This document shows positions 1 through 8,650 of a stretch of DNA of 64,000 nucleotides, piece after piece. The stretch is from assembly GCA_913061235.1 (NCBI GenBank), contig CAJXTB010000007.1:62001-126000 (forward strand), in the 5' to 3' direction. The position numbers and the translations under genes are program-made. The DNA is from an uncultured Pseudomonadota bacterium (lineage in GTDB: Bacteria > Myxococcota_A > UBA796 > GCA-2862545). Position 1 is the first letter of the stretch. Each line of letters starts with the position of its first letter. The notes below the pieces were generated by a model. It was not told where the DNA came from. It did no database searches and saw only the letters and a program-made list of their open reading frames with translations.

Positions 1-3000
1 AGCTGGTAGACGCCGCCCAAGCGGCCGACCCCTTCCCAGTTCACGTAGTGACAGACGATGAACAGGTCGAGGTCGCCGTCGTTGTTGAGGTCGACGAACT
101 TCAAGGCGCGCGCCTGACAGTCGGGCAGGTCGGGAAGGCGGGTCTCGGTCTGGTCGAAGAACTGGCCGGTACCGTCGTTGAGCCACATGGTGACGCCGAC
201 TTCGGGGTCTTCATGGCCCAAGGCAACGTCGAGGTCGTCGTCGCCGTCAATGTCCGCAAGCTGCACGTCTAGGACGTGGTAGGGGTCTTCTGGGAAGCCC
301 CAGGCGGTGTTGTTGGCCAGGATGCCCACGCCAACGCCTTCTGCGTCTTCGATTGGGATGTCTTCCTTGAGCCCGTCGTTGATCATTAGCCAGTCGGGAT
401 TGTCCTTCTGGAGCAAGAACATGTCGGCCAGCAGGTCGTTGTCGAGGTCGCCGATGGCCATGGCCACGGTGTCTTCGTCACGCCACTCAGGCATGTTCAG
501 CACGCTGACGTCGGTGAAGGCACCGGAGCCGCCTTGGGCGAGGTCGCTAAAGTACAGCGACGGCCAAGACTTGCCGTTCGCACGGCGCTTCTGAATGACC
601 ATGTCCAGGTCACCATCGGCGTCGAAGTCGGCCATGGCGATGGCCTCGCCGTCGGTGTTGTCTTCGGACTGCGGGAACAAGGTGCCGCTGTCGTTGCCGA
701 AGTTGCCGCTGCCATCGTTGAGGTAGATGCGCAGGGACTGGCCGAAGTTGACGAGCACAGCATCGAGCCAGCCGTCACCATTGATGTCGGTGAAGGTAGC
801 GTCTCGGGTGTTGAAGCCAGAGGTCGGGAAGTTGCGGCCGGTACCGTAGTCTGCGTTGATGAAGGCCCAGTCGCTGGGGTCTGCATTCGCACAGTTGTTG
901 TAGTACAGGCGGTTCTGAATGGCGGTGTCGTTGCCGACCATCAGGTCCATGTCGCCGTCATCGTCGACGTCTGCAACGGCGATAGACTCGCTCGGCTCGG
1001 ACTCGGGGGGCAGGGCGTCGCTGACGTCTAGGAAGTTACCGGCGCCGTCACCCTTGAAGATGCGGTTGCGTTGGTTGTCGATGACCAGAGCAATGTCTTC
1101 GAGGCCGTCACAGTCGAGGTCGGCGAAGACAAAGTCGCGGCTGCTGCTGTAGCTGCTGGTGATGGTGCTCCATGTGAAGCCAGCCGCACCGTCGTTGATC
1201 CACACGCCCATGCCACGGTCGTGAACGTGCAACACGTCCATGTCGCCGTCGCGGTCGTAGTCGTGAGCCTGTCCCACGCGGCGTGCGTAGTTGGGCATGG
1301 AGCCCGAGAAGTTGGTCTCGGTCTGGTCTACGAAGAAGCCGGTGTTTCCAGCGTCATCGAAGCTCTGGATGTACAGCTCGTCCGGCTGGTTTGTGGTGGC
1401 GCGCAGAACGAAGATGTCTTCCAGGTTGTCACCGTTGGCGTCCAGAAGGACCACGCCTGTGTCGTTGTGCAGCAGGTCGTTTGGCAAGCGCTGTCCGAAG
1501 GCGTCAAGGACGACGAACGGTCCGAAGGTGAAGCCTTCAGGCAGGATGTCTTCGGTGGGAGCCGGGAAGGTTGGCTGGGTCACGCGAATGTCCACAGTCT
1601 CGTCTTCTGGCCAGTTCGGAACCACGGCACGAAGCAGTGTGGGGCCGAAGCGTGAGACGGACGGGCTTGGCGTCCAGGTGTTGGTGTCTGCGTGTCCCCA
1701 GAACACTTCCACGCCGTCTACGAAGCCCTTGCCGGAGATGCTGACGAGGTAGCCGCCATCACGGGGTCCACGCTCAGGAAGGACGTCGAGGATTTCGAGG
1801 TCAGGCAGGCCTTCGGGAGCAATGTACTCAAAGGCGTCTGTGGCGGTGTCGGTGCGGCCATCGGTGTTGGTGATGACGACGTCGACGATGCCGGGCGTGA
1901 AGGGCGGAGCGAGAATCTGAATGAGCGTTCCTGCGTTGAGCACGCGGGTGCCGGAGCCTCGGGCCCAGCCAACGCCTTCTTTGCCGAACTCAACCCGAAC
2001 GCCAGCGAGGAAGTCCTCGCCGGTGATCTGGACCAAGTATCCGCCGCCGGCGTTGCCGAACTCAGGGGCTACGTCGGTGACGATTGGGGCCAAGGTGACG
2101 TCGCTGTCGCACTCACCGTCGCCATTCTGGTCATCGGGGTTGTCGAATGGACAGGGGTCGTCTGAGTCACAGACGCCGTCACCATCGAGGTCGTCGTTCT
2201 CGTCCACTGGGCAGGGGTCGTCTGAGTCGCACACGCCGTCAAGGTCGGTGTCATCCGGGTAGTCCATGGGGCAGTCGTCGTCGCTGTCGCACACGCCGTC
2301 GCCGTCCGTGTCATCCGGGGCGTCCATTGGGCAGCGGTCGCAGCCGTCTGGCGTACCGTCGCCGTCCATGTCCGCGAAGTCGTCGAAGCCGGGGCACAGG
2401 TCGGTGAGGTCACAGGTACCGTCTTCGTCGCTGTCATCCGGGTTGTCGAGGGGGCAGTCGTCGCAGCCGTCTGGCACGCCGTCGCTGTCTGTGTCTAGGG
2501 CGTCGTTGCTGCCTTCGCAGGCGTCATCGCTGTCGCAGATGCCGTCGCCATCGGAGTCGTTGGGGTTGTCTTCGGGGCACAGGTCGCAGGCGTCGGGGTC
2601 GCCGTCGCCGTCTGCGTCTACGTTGTCATCGAAGTCCGGGCACAAGTCGACCGAGTCGCATGAGCCGTCGCCGTCAGAGTCGTCTGCCACATCGGTGGGG
2701 CAGGGGTCGACGTCATCCGGGGTGCCGTCGGCGTCGAAGTCGTCTTCGTTGTCAATGTCCGGCCACACGTCGTCGGAGTCGCAGATGCCGTCACCGTCGC
2801 GGTCGTCTTGTGCGTCCAGCGGGCAGTCATCACAGCCGTCAGGGGTGCCGTCTTCGTCTGTGTCTACGGTGTCGTCGCTGCCTTCGCAGGCGTCGTCCGA
2901 GTCACACACACCGTCTTCGTCAGTGTCGTCGGGGTTGTCGAGGGGGCAGTCGTCGCACCCGTCTGGGATTCCGTCGGTGTCGTAGTCGGCGCTGTCGTTG

Positions 3001-3394
3001 AACCCGTTGCAGATGTCTGCAGCGTCGCAAACACCGTCACCGTCTGCGTCTGTGGCGGAGCCCGCGTCCGCTGGACAGGCGTCGCAGCCGTTCGGAATGC
3101 CGTCTTGGTCGAAGTCGTGCGTGTCGTCATGACCCGGACAGATGTCGGCGGTGTTGCAGATGCCGTCACCGTCTGCGTCTCCGTCTCCGGGACACAGCTC
3201 GTTGACGTCGCAGATGCCGTTGTTGTTGGCGTCTAAGCAGTCTTCATCTGGGGCTTCTGTTCCGAGGTCGACGTTGTCGAACGGGTCGCAGATACCGTGT
3301 TATTGGCGTCTTCACAGGTATCTGCAGTGACGCGATTAGAGCAGGCCGACGTAGCGGCGACCAGCGCGAGCAAGAGTGTAAACCGATTGGGCAC
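1..3394 (-). CDS. TSP3/IPT/FG-GAP repeat lipoprotein, 3' end outside window, frameshifted near its N-terminus
   Basis: The minus strand begins at GTG 3394 behind GGAGG and encodes a lipoprotein signal ending in the lipobox TSAC. About 30 codons later, near 3298, the frame breaks. Adding one base to the run read as AACACGG restores a CEDANNNGICD-type repeat, and the frame then stays open to the left edge. Downstream come roughly a dozen Asp-rich thrombospondin type 3 repeats (about 3270 to 2110), two IPT/TIG domains (about 2080 to 1550) and FG-GAP/VCBS units such as DYDRDGDMD and DINGDGWLD to position 1. Such proteins are exported, calcium-binding surface or adhesion proteins; a specific ligand cannot be inferred. 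The frameshift is either a sequencing error or an inactivating mutation. The long plus-strand frames here are mirror images of the repeats. Confidence 0.82.
2110..3280 (-). repeat. Thrombospondin type 3 coding repeats
   Basis: Imperfect tandem units of about 36 to 75 bases encode Asp-rich motifs of the form DxDxDGxxDxxDxCP. The repetition is at protein level with wobble divergence, so it is old. Each unit is expected to bind calcium. Confidence 0.85.
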
Positions 3395-3557
3395 TTAGCC
3401 TCCGTGACAGAGGGCGACATTAGCGCAGGGTGGTGGGACTAGCCGGTGAAATCCTGGGTCGGCAGTGGGGGGGGGGCCTGGCGAAGGGGCTGACTGTGTT
3501 GACGGCCCCGGGCGGTGGTGACGACGGGATAGCGGGAGGGTGCTCCTGGAGGGTGTT

Positions 3558-4325
3558 TTGAGCTGGCTACCTTGGGTAAACGCGCGCCGTGGGCGGCTCT
3601 ACGACACCGCCATGTCGCCACAGGAAGATGCGCTGCTCACGCGGAATGTGCCGGCGCGTGGACGGCTCTCATCGGGGCAACGTAGGCGCCTGGATGGGCT
3701 GACCCAGATCTTCCTAAACGAGAAGACCTTTGAGGGGTGCGGTGGGCTCGAGCTCACCGAAGACATGGCGCTGACCATTGCTTGTCAGGCGTGTCTGCTG
3801 CTTGTTGGGCTTGAAGAAGTCGACGTTCCATACCCGCAGCTGGATGTGCTTCGCGTCTACCCGTCTGCTTACCGGGTGTCTGACCCAGAGCGCGATGGTG
3901 AGCTGGAGCATGTGGGGTCGGCCCGTCTCGGAGAGTCGAGCTACCGAGGCTACATTGTCTTGGCCTGGGACCATGTGCTTCAAGGCGGGCGCAACCCGGA
4001 TGACGGTCGCAACGTGGTCTTACACGAGTTCGCCCACCAACTCGACACGGTTGATGGGGCGGGCGATGGGGCGCCGAAGTTGCCAAGTCGAAGCCTGTAT
4101 GCGCCCTGGGCACGGGTCATGGGCGACGCGTTCGAAGCGCTGCGGGCCACGTTGGACGACGGCGGGCGCGCCATGATCGATGGCTATGGCTCGAAGAATC
4201 CAGCGGAGTTCTTTGCTGTGGTGACCGAGCACTTCTTTGAGCAGGGTGAACGCCTGAAAGCCGAGCATCCCGAGCTATTTGAGGTGTTGCGGCGATACTA
4301 CCGGGTAGACCCATCGGTCTGGTGA
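3558..4325 (+). CDS. mtfA: MtfA-type zinc peptidase (family M90)
   Basis: A 255-residue cytosolic zinc metallopeptidase of the MtfA/DgsA-anti-repressor family. It carries the HEFAHQLD zinc site followed by NPAEFFAVVTEHFFE, where the second glutamate supplies the third ligand; this pair is diagnostic of the family. In E. coli MtfA titrates the glucose regulator Mlc and has aminopeptidase activity; whether that role exists here is unknown. I chose TTG 3558 because GGAGGG lies four bases upstream and the protein then begins SWLPW, like its homologues; an in-frame GTG at 3540 has its GGGAGG directly abutting it. The barrel-like gene at 4335 follows after 9 bases, and the divergent neighbour is the TSP3 lipoprotein. 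Confidence 0.9.
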   Translation: MSWLPWVNARRGRLYDTAMSPQEDALLTRNVPARGRLSSGQRRRLDGLTQIFLNEKTFEGCGGLELTEDMALTIACQACLLLVGLEEVDVPYPQLDVLRVYPSAYRVSDPERDGELEHVGSARLGESSYRGYIVLAWDHVLQGGRNPDDGRNVVLHEFAHQLDTVDGAGDGAPKLPSRSLYAPWARVMGDAFEALRATLDDGGRAMIDGYGSKNPAEFFAVVTEHFFEQGERLKAEHPELFEVLRRYYRVDPSVW

Positions 4326-4334
4326 GGGGGCTGC

Positions 4335-5270
4335 ATGGTGCTGTTGTTCGCGTTGACCGCTCTGGCTGGGGACTGGGAGGCCACCGCACTTGTAGGTGGT
4401 GAATTCAACCGGGACTCCCACGGAATCGTGATGGCCGGGCTGCGCTCGGGACCCGTGTCGGTCGTGCTCAATACGGACACGCTGGCTGCGGTTGTGGAGA
4501 ACGAAGGCGAACACGGGCGCTGGTGGGCGCAAGCCAAGGGGCAGTCGGGTGTCGCAGGAATGTTCCTATTTCCGTGGACGGAGGGTGCGAAAGACCCGTC
4601 CATGGGCTTGTCCGCATTCACTCTCGGTGCGGATGTCGGCGCGGTTCGCTACCTGGGACACGGCTTGTATGGCGGTGGCTGGGCCGGCGTTCATTACTGG
4701 CGCTTTGGCGGGACGGATGCCACGGTCATCGACGTTCCCGATGCCCGACCCGTGCTCACGTCCCGTGCTGTCGTCGGCTACTGGTCCGAGCGGTTGAGTG
4801 TGGATGCACAGGGCGGCGTGTCGATTGATGCCGGGGAGCTCGTGCCGCAGCTGTCTGTCGTTGTCGTCGCCCGAACCAAAGGGTTTTTCCGACCTGTAGC
4901 GGAGCTTCGTGCTGGGGTGTCGTCGAATGTGACGCCGATTACCGCAACGCGACTCGGCGGACTCAATCCGTACGTCATCCCCCTCGCTGGGGCTGCTTGG
5001 GCCGAGTTTCGTGTAGACGACTACGCGGTGGCGCGAGTGGGACCGGGTGTGGCCATGGAGCACTGGCACGCCGCGGCATTCACGGACCTTGCGTGGTTTG
5101 ACGGCCGAGGGGCGGTGGGAATCGGCGGTCTGGGCACGTACATGACGGGACCGTGGACGGTCACGTTGATTGGAGGCGTCTCGCCGTGGTTGGACAGGCC
5201 ACAGGGCCTTGCCGGCACGGTGTATGCGTCAGTGGGGCATGACTGGCGGGGGTTTGGAAAGGGGGGATGA
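4335..5270 (+). CDS. Exported beta-barrel-like protein of unknown function
   Basis: A 311-residue protein with a short signal peptide (about residues 1-11, cleaved after ALAG). Alternating hydrophobic, Gly-rich and aromatic stretches look like antiparallel outer-membrane strands (for example GLYGGGWAGVHYWRFGG). It starts 9 bases after mtfA and probably shares its transcript. I do not recognise a family. No catalytic motif, lipobox or cysteine pattern is visible. Confidence 0.6.
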   Translation: MVLLFALTALAGDWEATALVGGEFNRDSHGIVMAGLRSGPVSVVLNTDTLAAVVENEGEHGRWWAQAKGQSGVAGMFLFPWTEGAKDPSMGLSAFTLGADVGAVRYLGHGLYGGGWAGVHYWRFGGTDATVIDVPDARPVLTSRAVVGYWSERLSVDAQGGVSIDAGELVPQLSVVVVARTKGFFRPVAELRAGVSSNVTPITATRLGGLNPYVIPLAGAAWAEFRVDDYAVARVGPGVAMEHWHAAAFTDLAWFDGRGAVGIGGLGTYMTGPWTVTLIGGVSPWLDRPQGLAGTVYASVGHDWRGFGKGG

Positions 5271-5417
5271 CGGGCCTGGGGTGGCTTGCGGTTCCCCGGA
5301 TTCCTTTTGGGTCGTAGTCCGCCTGTACACGGTCTTCGACCCCGTGTGAGTACTGCCGTCGACAGTGCGAAAAAGCGGCTGTTCCACTGGGTTGCTGGTG
5401 TCTCTGGCTCGTAGAAG

Positions 5418-5434
5418 TTGGCCCGCATCTTGCA
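5418..5434 (+). promoter_or_regulatory. Sigma-54 (-24/-12) promoter for the porin-like gene
   Basis: TTGGCCCGCATCTTGCA fits the sigma-54 consensus TGGCACG-N4-TTGCA with one change. The GG (5420-5421) and GC (5432-5433) are exactly ten bases apart. Transcription would start near 5445, inside the palindrome at 5441-5458 and about 50 bases before the ATG at 5498. Confidence 0.65.
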
Positions 5435-5440
5435 GTCACA

Positions 5441-5458
5441 GCGGACATGCAGGTCCAT
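5441..5458. promoter_or_regulatory. Palindromic operator, denitrification motif
   Basis: GCGGACATGCAGGTCCAT contains the perfect core GGAC-N6-GTCC, placed 7 bases after the sigma-54 -12 element so that it covers the predicted start of transcription. That position suits a repressor. The same core recurs near 14.1, 14.7, 17.7 and 25.2 kb. Confidence 0.6.
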
Positions 5459-5497
5459 TAATTGCACTGTTCCCCATGGGCCTGTGACGGAGAACCC

Positions 5498-7066
5498 ATG
5501 TTTTCGCTATTGACGCTCAGTCTGCTCGCCGCGTCCGCGTTTGGGCAGGAGCCCCAGGCCGCCCCCGCAAGCGCAGAAACTCCCGCCGCACCTTCAGAAC
5601 CGGCTGGTCCTGTAGAAGCAACTGCCGAAGAAGCCCCCAAGCCATTCAAGCTGTCGGGCGTGTACACGGTGTGGGGCCTGACCCAGAACAACTTCCTCTT
5701 CGGCGCAGCGCACCCATTGGACGATGCTGCCTACACTGTTCAGATGCTGCGATTGAGGTTCGAGGCGCAGAAGCCGACATACGGTGTGGTCGCTCGCGTG
5801 GACGCCGCCCAGGGATGGTGGGGTGCGGACAACTCGCCGAACACTGAGACCGTCACGGGTGTGGACGCAGACGGAAACCCGACCACCAACACCATCTACA
5901 ATCCCAACGCCTACTTCACGGACAAAGACACCAACTACGCCATTCATGTTGACCGCGCGTACGGTTGGGCCAACCTGGATCTTGGCATTCCGGTGCAAGT
6001 CCGTTTGGGACGCATGGGCTACCAGATCGGCCAGAAGCTCGTGCTGGACATGGACTTCGACGGCGTTCAGATTGAGGCCACGGCCACCGAAGACGTTCAC
6101 ATCTCCTTGTGGTGGGCCAAGATTAGCGAAGGCTTGGGTGCTTTCACCCAGCCCCGAGGCTTGCTGATGAGCGACGAAGACGTCAATGCCGACGCCGACT
6201 TGCTGGCTCTCATCGGAACATTTACCCCTGGCGAACACCAGATCGATGCGTTCGCCATTGCCTACTGGGACCGCTCAGGCGACGGCACGGCCACCTACTA
6301 CCCACAGGGCCTCGGCTACCTTCGGTCGCGCTGGCAGCCGAACATCACTCAGGTGCTCGCTCTGGGCGTCTCCGCTGACCTGAAGTTCGATGTTGGCGAA
6401 GGCTTGGAAATCCAGGGAGAAGCAGACGTTCTCGTGGGTAATGACGACGTTGCCAACACCGACCACAGCGCTGGAATGCTCGACATCAACAACGGCAATC
6501 TGTTCGGCTGGAACGGCTATCTACGCGCTAATCAGCACGTCTCCGAGCCGCTCTCACTGGGATTGGCCTTCGGTATCGGCTCTGGCGACCCCGACAAGAC
6601 CAGCGGCTCGGGCAACATCAACAAGGTCCAGACGATGGGCTTCTTCCCGCTGACCAATGTGTGGGAAGACTCGGTCATGCCGGACATCGCGGGCATCTCG
6701 CCGCAAGGCTTGGGTTCACCGGTCAGTCGCGGCTACCGCGAGCTCGAGAACACGACGGCACTTCAGCTGTTCTCAACCCTTCAGCCGATTGAGAAGCTCA
6801 AGCTGATGGTCAGTGGCACCTACCTGCTCGCGACCACTCCGATTCAGGGCTTCGATGCGACGGGAGCACCTGCGGGAGACGGGGCCACGGACCTGGGCTT
6901 TGAGGTCGACCTGAACGGTACCTACACCATCGCTAAGGGACTCTCAGCCACCGCGCTCACGGGCGTCTTTGTCCCCGGTGCCGCTGCTGCAAACTTGATG
7001 ACCGGTGACGATACGAACCGAGACATTGCTTGGGAAATCAAGCTCGTCGCCGTCGCGAAGTTCTAG
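5498..7066 (+). CDS. Outer-membrane porin-like protein, likely denitrification-linked
   Basis: A 522-residue exported protein starting at ATG 5498 (GGAG six bases upstream). It has a signal peptide ending at AFGQ, a Pro/Ala/Glu-rich linker of about 30 residues, and then many amphipathic strands with Trp/Tyr girdles (LSGVYTVWGLTQNNFLFG, a FQIEATATEDVHISLWW-like stretch and others), closing in a terminal phenylalanine as outer-membrane barrels do. It resembles alginate-export/porin-type barrels. A sigma-54 promoter and the palindrome shared with the nitrogen-oxide genes precede it, so I infer a role in passing nitrate or nitrite through the outer membrane. The substrate is not shown by the sequence itself. 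Confidence 0.72.
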   Translation: MFSLLTLSLLAASAFGQEPQAAPASAETPAAPSEPAGPVEATAEEAPKPFKLSGVYTVWGLTQNNFLFGAAHPLDDAAYTVQMLRLRFEAQKPTYGVVARVDAAQGWWGADNSPNTETVTGVDADGNPTTNTIYNPNAYFTDKDTNYAIHVDRAYGWANLDLGIPVQVRLGRMGYQIGQKLVLDMDFDGVQIEATATEDVHISLWWAKISEGLGAFTQPRGLLMSDEDVNADADLLALIGTFTPGEHQIDAFAIAYWDRSGDGTATYYPQGLGYLRSRWQPNITQVLALGVSADLKFDVGEGLEIQGEADVLVGNDDVANTDHSAGMLDINNGNLFGWNGYLRANQHVSEPLSLGLAFGIGSGDPDKTSGSGNINKVQTMGFFPLTNVWEDSVMPDIAGISPQGLGSPVSRGYRELENTTALQLFSTLQPIEKLKLMVSGTYLLATTPIQGFDATGAPAGDGATDLGFEVDLNGTYTIAKGLSATALTGVFVPGAAAANLMTGDDTNRDIAWEIKLVAVAKF

Positions 7067-7094
7067 CGGGCGAAACCACCCATCACCTGTATCA

Positions 7095-7112
7095 TTGGAC
7101 CCATGTGTCCAT
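7095..7112. promoter_or_regulatory. Palindrome matching the denitrification motif, between convergent genes
   Basis: TTGGACCCATGTGTCCAT carries the perfect GGAC-N6-GTCC core but lies between the 3' ends of the porin and the nap operon, with no start codon served by it. It may be a spare regulator site or chance. Confidence 0.35.
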
Positions 7113-7215
7113 TGATGCAGTGTGGTTTCCTACCCAAACGAACCAAGCCGCTGGCGTCCCGAAGAACGGGGCACTAGCGGCTTTGTTGTTCGCTCTGCGG
7201 CGTGGACGCGAACGA

Positions 7216-7515
7216 CTACCGAAAGTCAATCTTCATGCGAACCAAGCGGACGCCGCCGGGGACTGCGAACAGGGTGTCCCGCCACTCGTCGCCGTCCCAG
7301 TTGTAGCGAACTTGTACGCCGCGCACGCTGCCGGCGCGCATCATCTCAACCGCTTCGGTCAGGGGTACGGGCTTGCCGTCGGTGCGTTGAGTTGCAGCGC
7401 CTTTGACCAGCACATCGAGCACGTCAGCGTGCGTCTGTAGGTCGCTGACGAGCGCATCAAGGGTGGCCGCATCTAGGACCGATTCGTTGAGCTCGGCGAG
7501 TTCTGGGGCGTTCAT
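7216..7515 (-). CDS. Small protein at the end of the nap operon, unknown function
   Basis: A 99-residue soluble protein beginning at ATG 7515, whose ATGA overlaps the stop of the NapF-like gene, so it is translationally coupled to the nap operon. The N-terminal half is helical and Leu/Asp-rich; the C-terminal half has the polar stretch RYNWDGDEWRDTLF and ends KIDFR. There are no cysteines, so it is not a redox carrier. I do not recognise a family; a role in NapA maturation or regulation is only suggested by position. Confidence 0.7.
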   Translation of the reverse strand: MNAPELAELNESVLDAATLDALVSDLQTHADVLDVLVKGAATQRTDGKPVPLTEAVEMMRAGSVRGVQVRYNWDGDEWRDTLFAVPGGVRLVRMKIDFR

Positions 7516-7886
7516 TTGCACTCCGCTAGGGCAATAGCTGGCTTGGGTGCTGGGCAGGCCAGGACACAGTCGCCGCAGCCGGTACACACATTCGGGTCAA
7601 TTCGGGGGGCATGTGTTCCGGTGGCGATGAGCGCTCCGGGCTCTGGGCAGCGCTCGACACAGCTTGTACAGCTTGCGCCCATTGTAATCAGGCAATCGAA
7701 CGTCAAGACCCGAGCCACTTGGGCCCCGGGCTTGAGCACGGGGCTGGCGGCTTCCCACGGCGCGCGGTTGCGTGACCGGGACAGAAGGTCGGTCACGGCA
7801 GACGCAGCAGCCTCGGCGTCGCGTGTGGGCACGGCGTCTCTGATCAGTCCGCCAAACAGCAGACTGCGCCTGGACATCTTGCTCAT
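7512..7886 (-). CDS. napF: NapF-like [4Fe-4S] ferredoxin
   Basis: A 124-residue protein with two [4Fe-4S] sites: a NapF-style first site (C-x7-CTSCVERCP) and a canonical second site (CTGCGDCVLACP). It opens with SRRSLLFGG, a twin-arginine-like stretch also seen in NapF relatives. NapF is thought to help load or activate NapA in the cytoplasm. Start ATG 7886 overlaps the stop of the tetraheme gene (ATGA); the longer in-frame extension to 7934 would run inside that gene. It is the seventh gene of the nap operon. Confidence 0.85.
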   Translation of the reverse strand: MSKMSRRSLLFGGLIRDAVPTRDAEAAASAVTDLLSRSRNRAPWEAASPVLKPGAQVARVLTFDCLITMGASCTSCVERCPEPGALIATGTHAPRIDPNVCTGCGDCVLACPAPKPAIALAECK

Positions 7887-8650
7887 TGGCGTCCACCGGG
7901 CCGCTGTTCCAAGGGCGCCTGTGGCACATGGCACTGCTCACAGTTCTGGCGGTCTGGATGGGTGGACCGAAGCGCGTCGCGTCCGTTGGGGCCGTGACAG
8001 CTCATGCAGCGTTCATGCATGAAGGTGGGGTGTGCGATGGCCGGTGGCGCGATGCTGGTCCAGCGTGGACCTGCCTCGGGTGCGGCACTGCCCAAGAAGC
8101 TGTTTGGCACATCTCGCGGGTCGACAGCGACGCCTTCCGATGGGTTCGCCCAAGGCATTCCCGGCTCCGCCATTGCATGGCACTGCGTACAGACGGTGTA
8201 CGCCTCGTGGGGAATGGGGGTGGCCCGCAGTAGGCCAAAGCGAATGCCTGTGTCATGGCAGGCCATGCATTCCGAGGCCGTTGCCTGGCCCACGACATGC
8301 GGAATCACCGGTGGAGCCCCGTGGTACGCGCGGCGCTCAGACCTCACTGCGAGGTCGTCCGCTTTGGACGTCCCAGTGAGGTCGACCGCATCTGTGCGCG
8401 ACGGCACGCTGGCAGCGAGTCCAGCGAGCGCATCTGGCAATACCGCGGTTCCGCGGGGAGCATCACGCATGGCCAGATAGGTCCGCGCAGGTCCGATGTC
8501 GGCGTGTGAGGCTTGTTCCTCGAGGGTGCGTAGGGGCACCTCGAAGTCATAGTCGTCATGCGATGTGGCTCGCATGAAGCCCACTATTGCAATGCCGAGC
8601 ACGATGGCACTGGCCACGGCAAAACTTGCGCGCGTGCCTTCCGGTGTCAT
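7883..8650 (-). CDS. Membrane-anchored tetraheme NapB-like cytochrome c
   Basis: A 255-residue protein with one N-terminal membrane segment (about residues 10-28) and a periplasmic domain with four CxxCH motifs: CMACH, CTQCH, CMSCH and CEQCH. The two halves look like copies of the NapB diheme unit: each has APPxIxH, then CMxCH, a further His, then CxQCH, the last followed by VPQ as in NapB. NapB passes electrons to NapA, and this protein, sitting directly after napA, should do the same. ATG 8650 overlaps the napA stop (ATGA). Ordinary NapB is soluble with two hemes, so the anchor and doubling are unusual. Confidence 0.8.
   Translation of the reverse strand: MTPEGTRASFAVASAIVLGIAIVGFMRATSHDDYDFEVPLRTLEEQASHADIGPARTYLAMRDAPRGTAVLPDALAGLAASVPSRTDAVDLTGTSKADDLAVRSERRAYHGAPPVIPHVVGQATASECMACHDTGIRFGLLRATPIPHEAYTVCTQCHAMAEPGMPWANPSEGVAVDPRDVPNSFLGSAAPEAGPRWTSIAPPAIAHPTFMHERCMSCHGPNGRDALRSTHPDRQNCEQCHVPQAPLEQRPGGRQ

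Noticed and set aside
48-3236. Long plus-strand open frames over the first 3.2 kb
   Set aside because: They mirror the minus-strand TSP3 and FG-GAP repeats, whose GC-rich Asp codons read through as open frames; their proteins are low-complexity Ser/Pro or Val/Ala with no domain.
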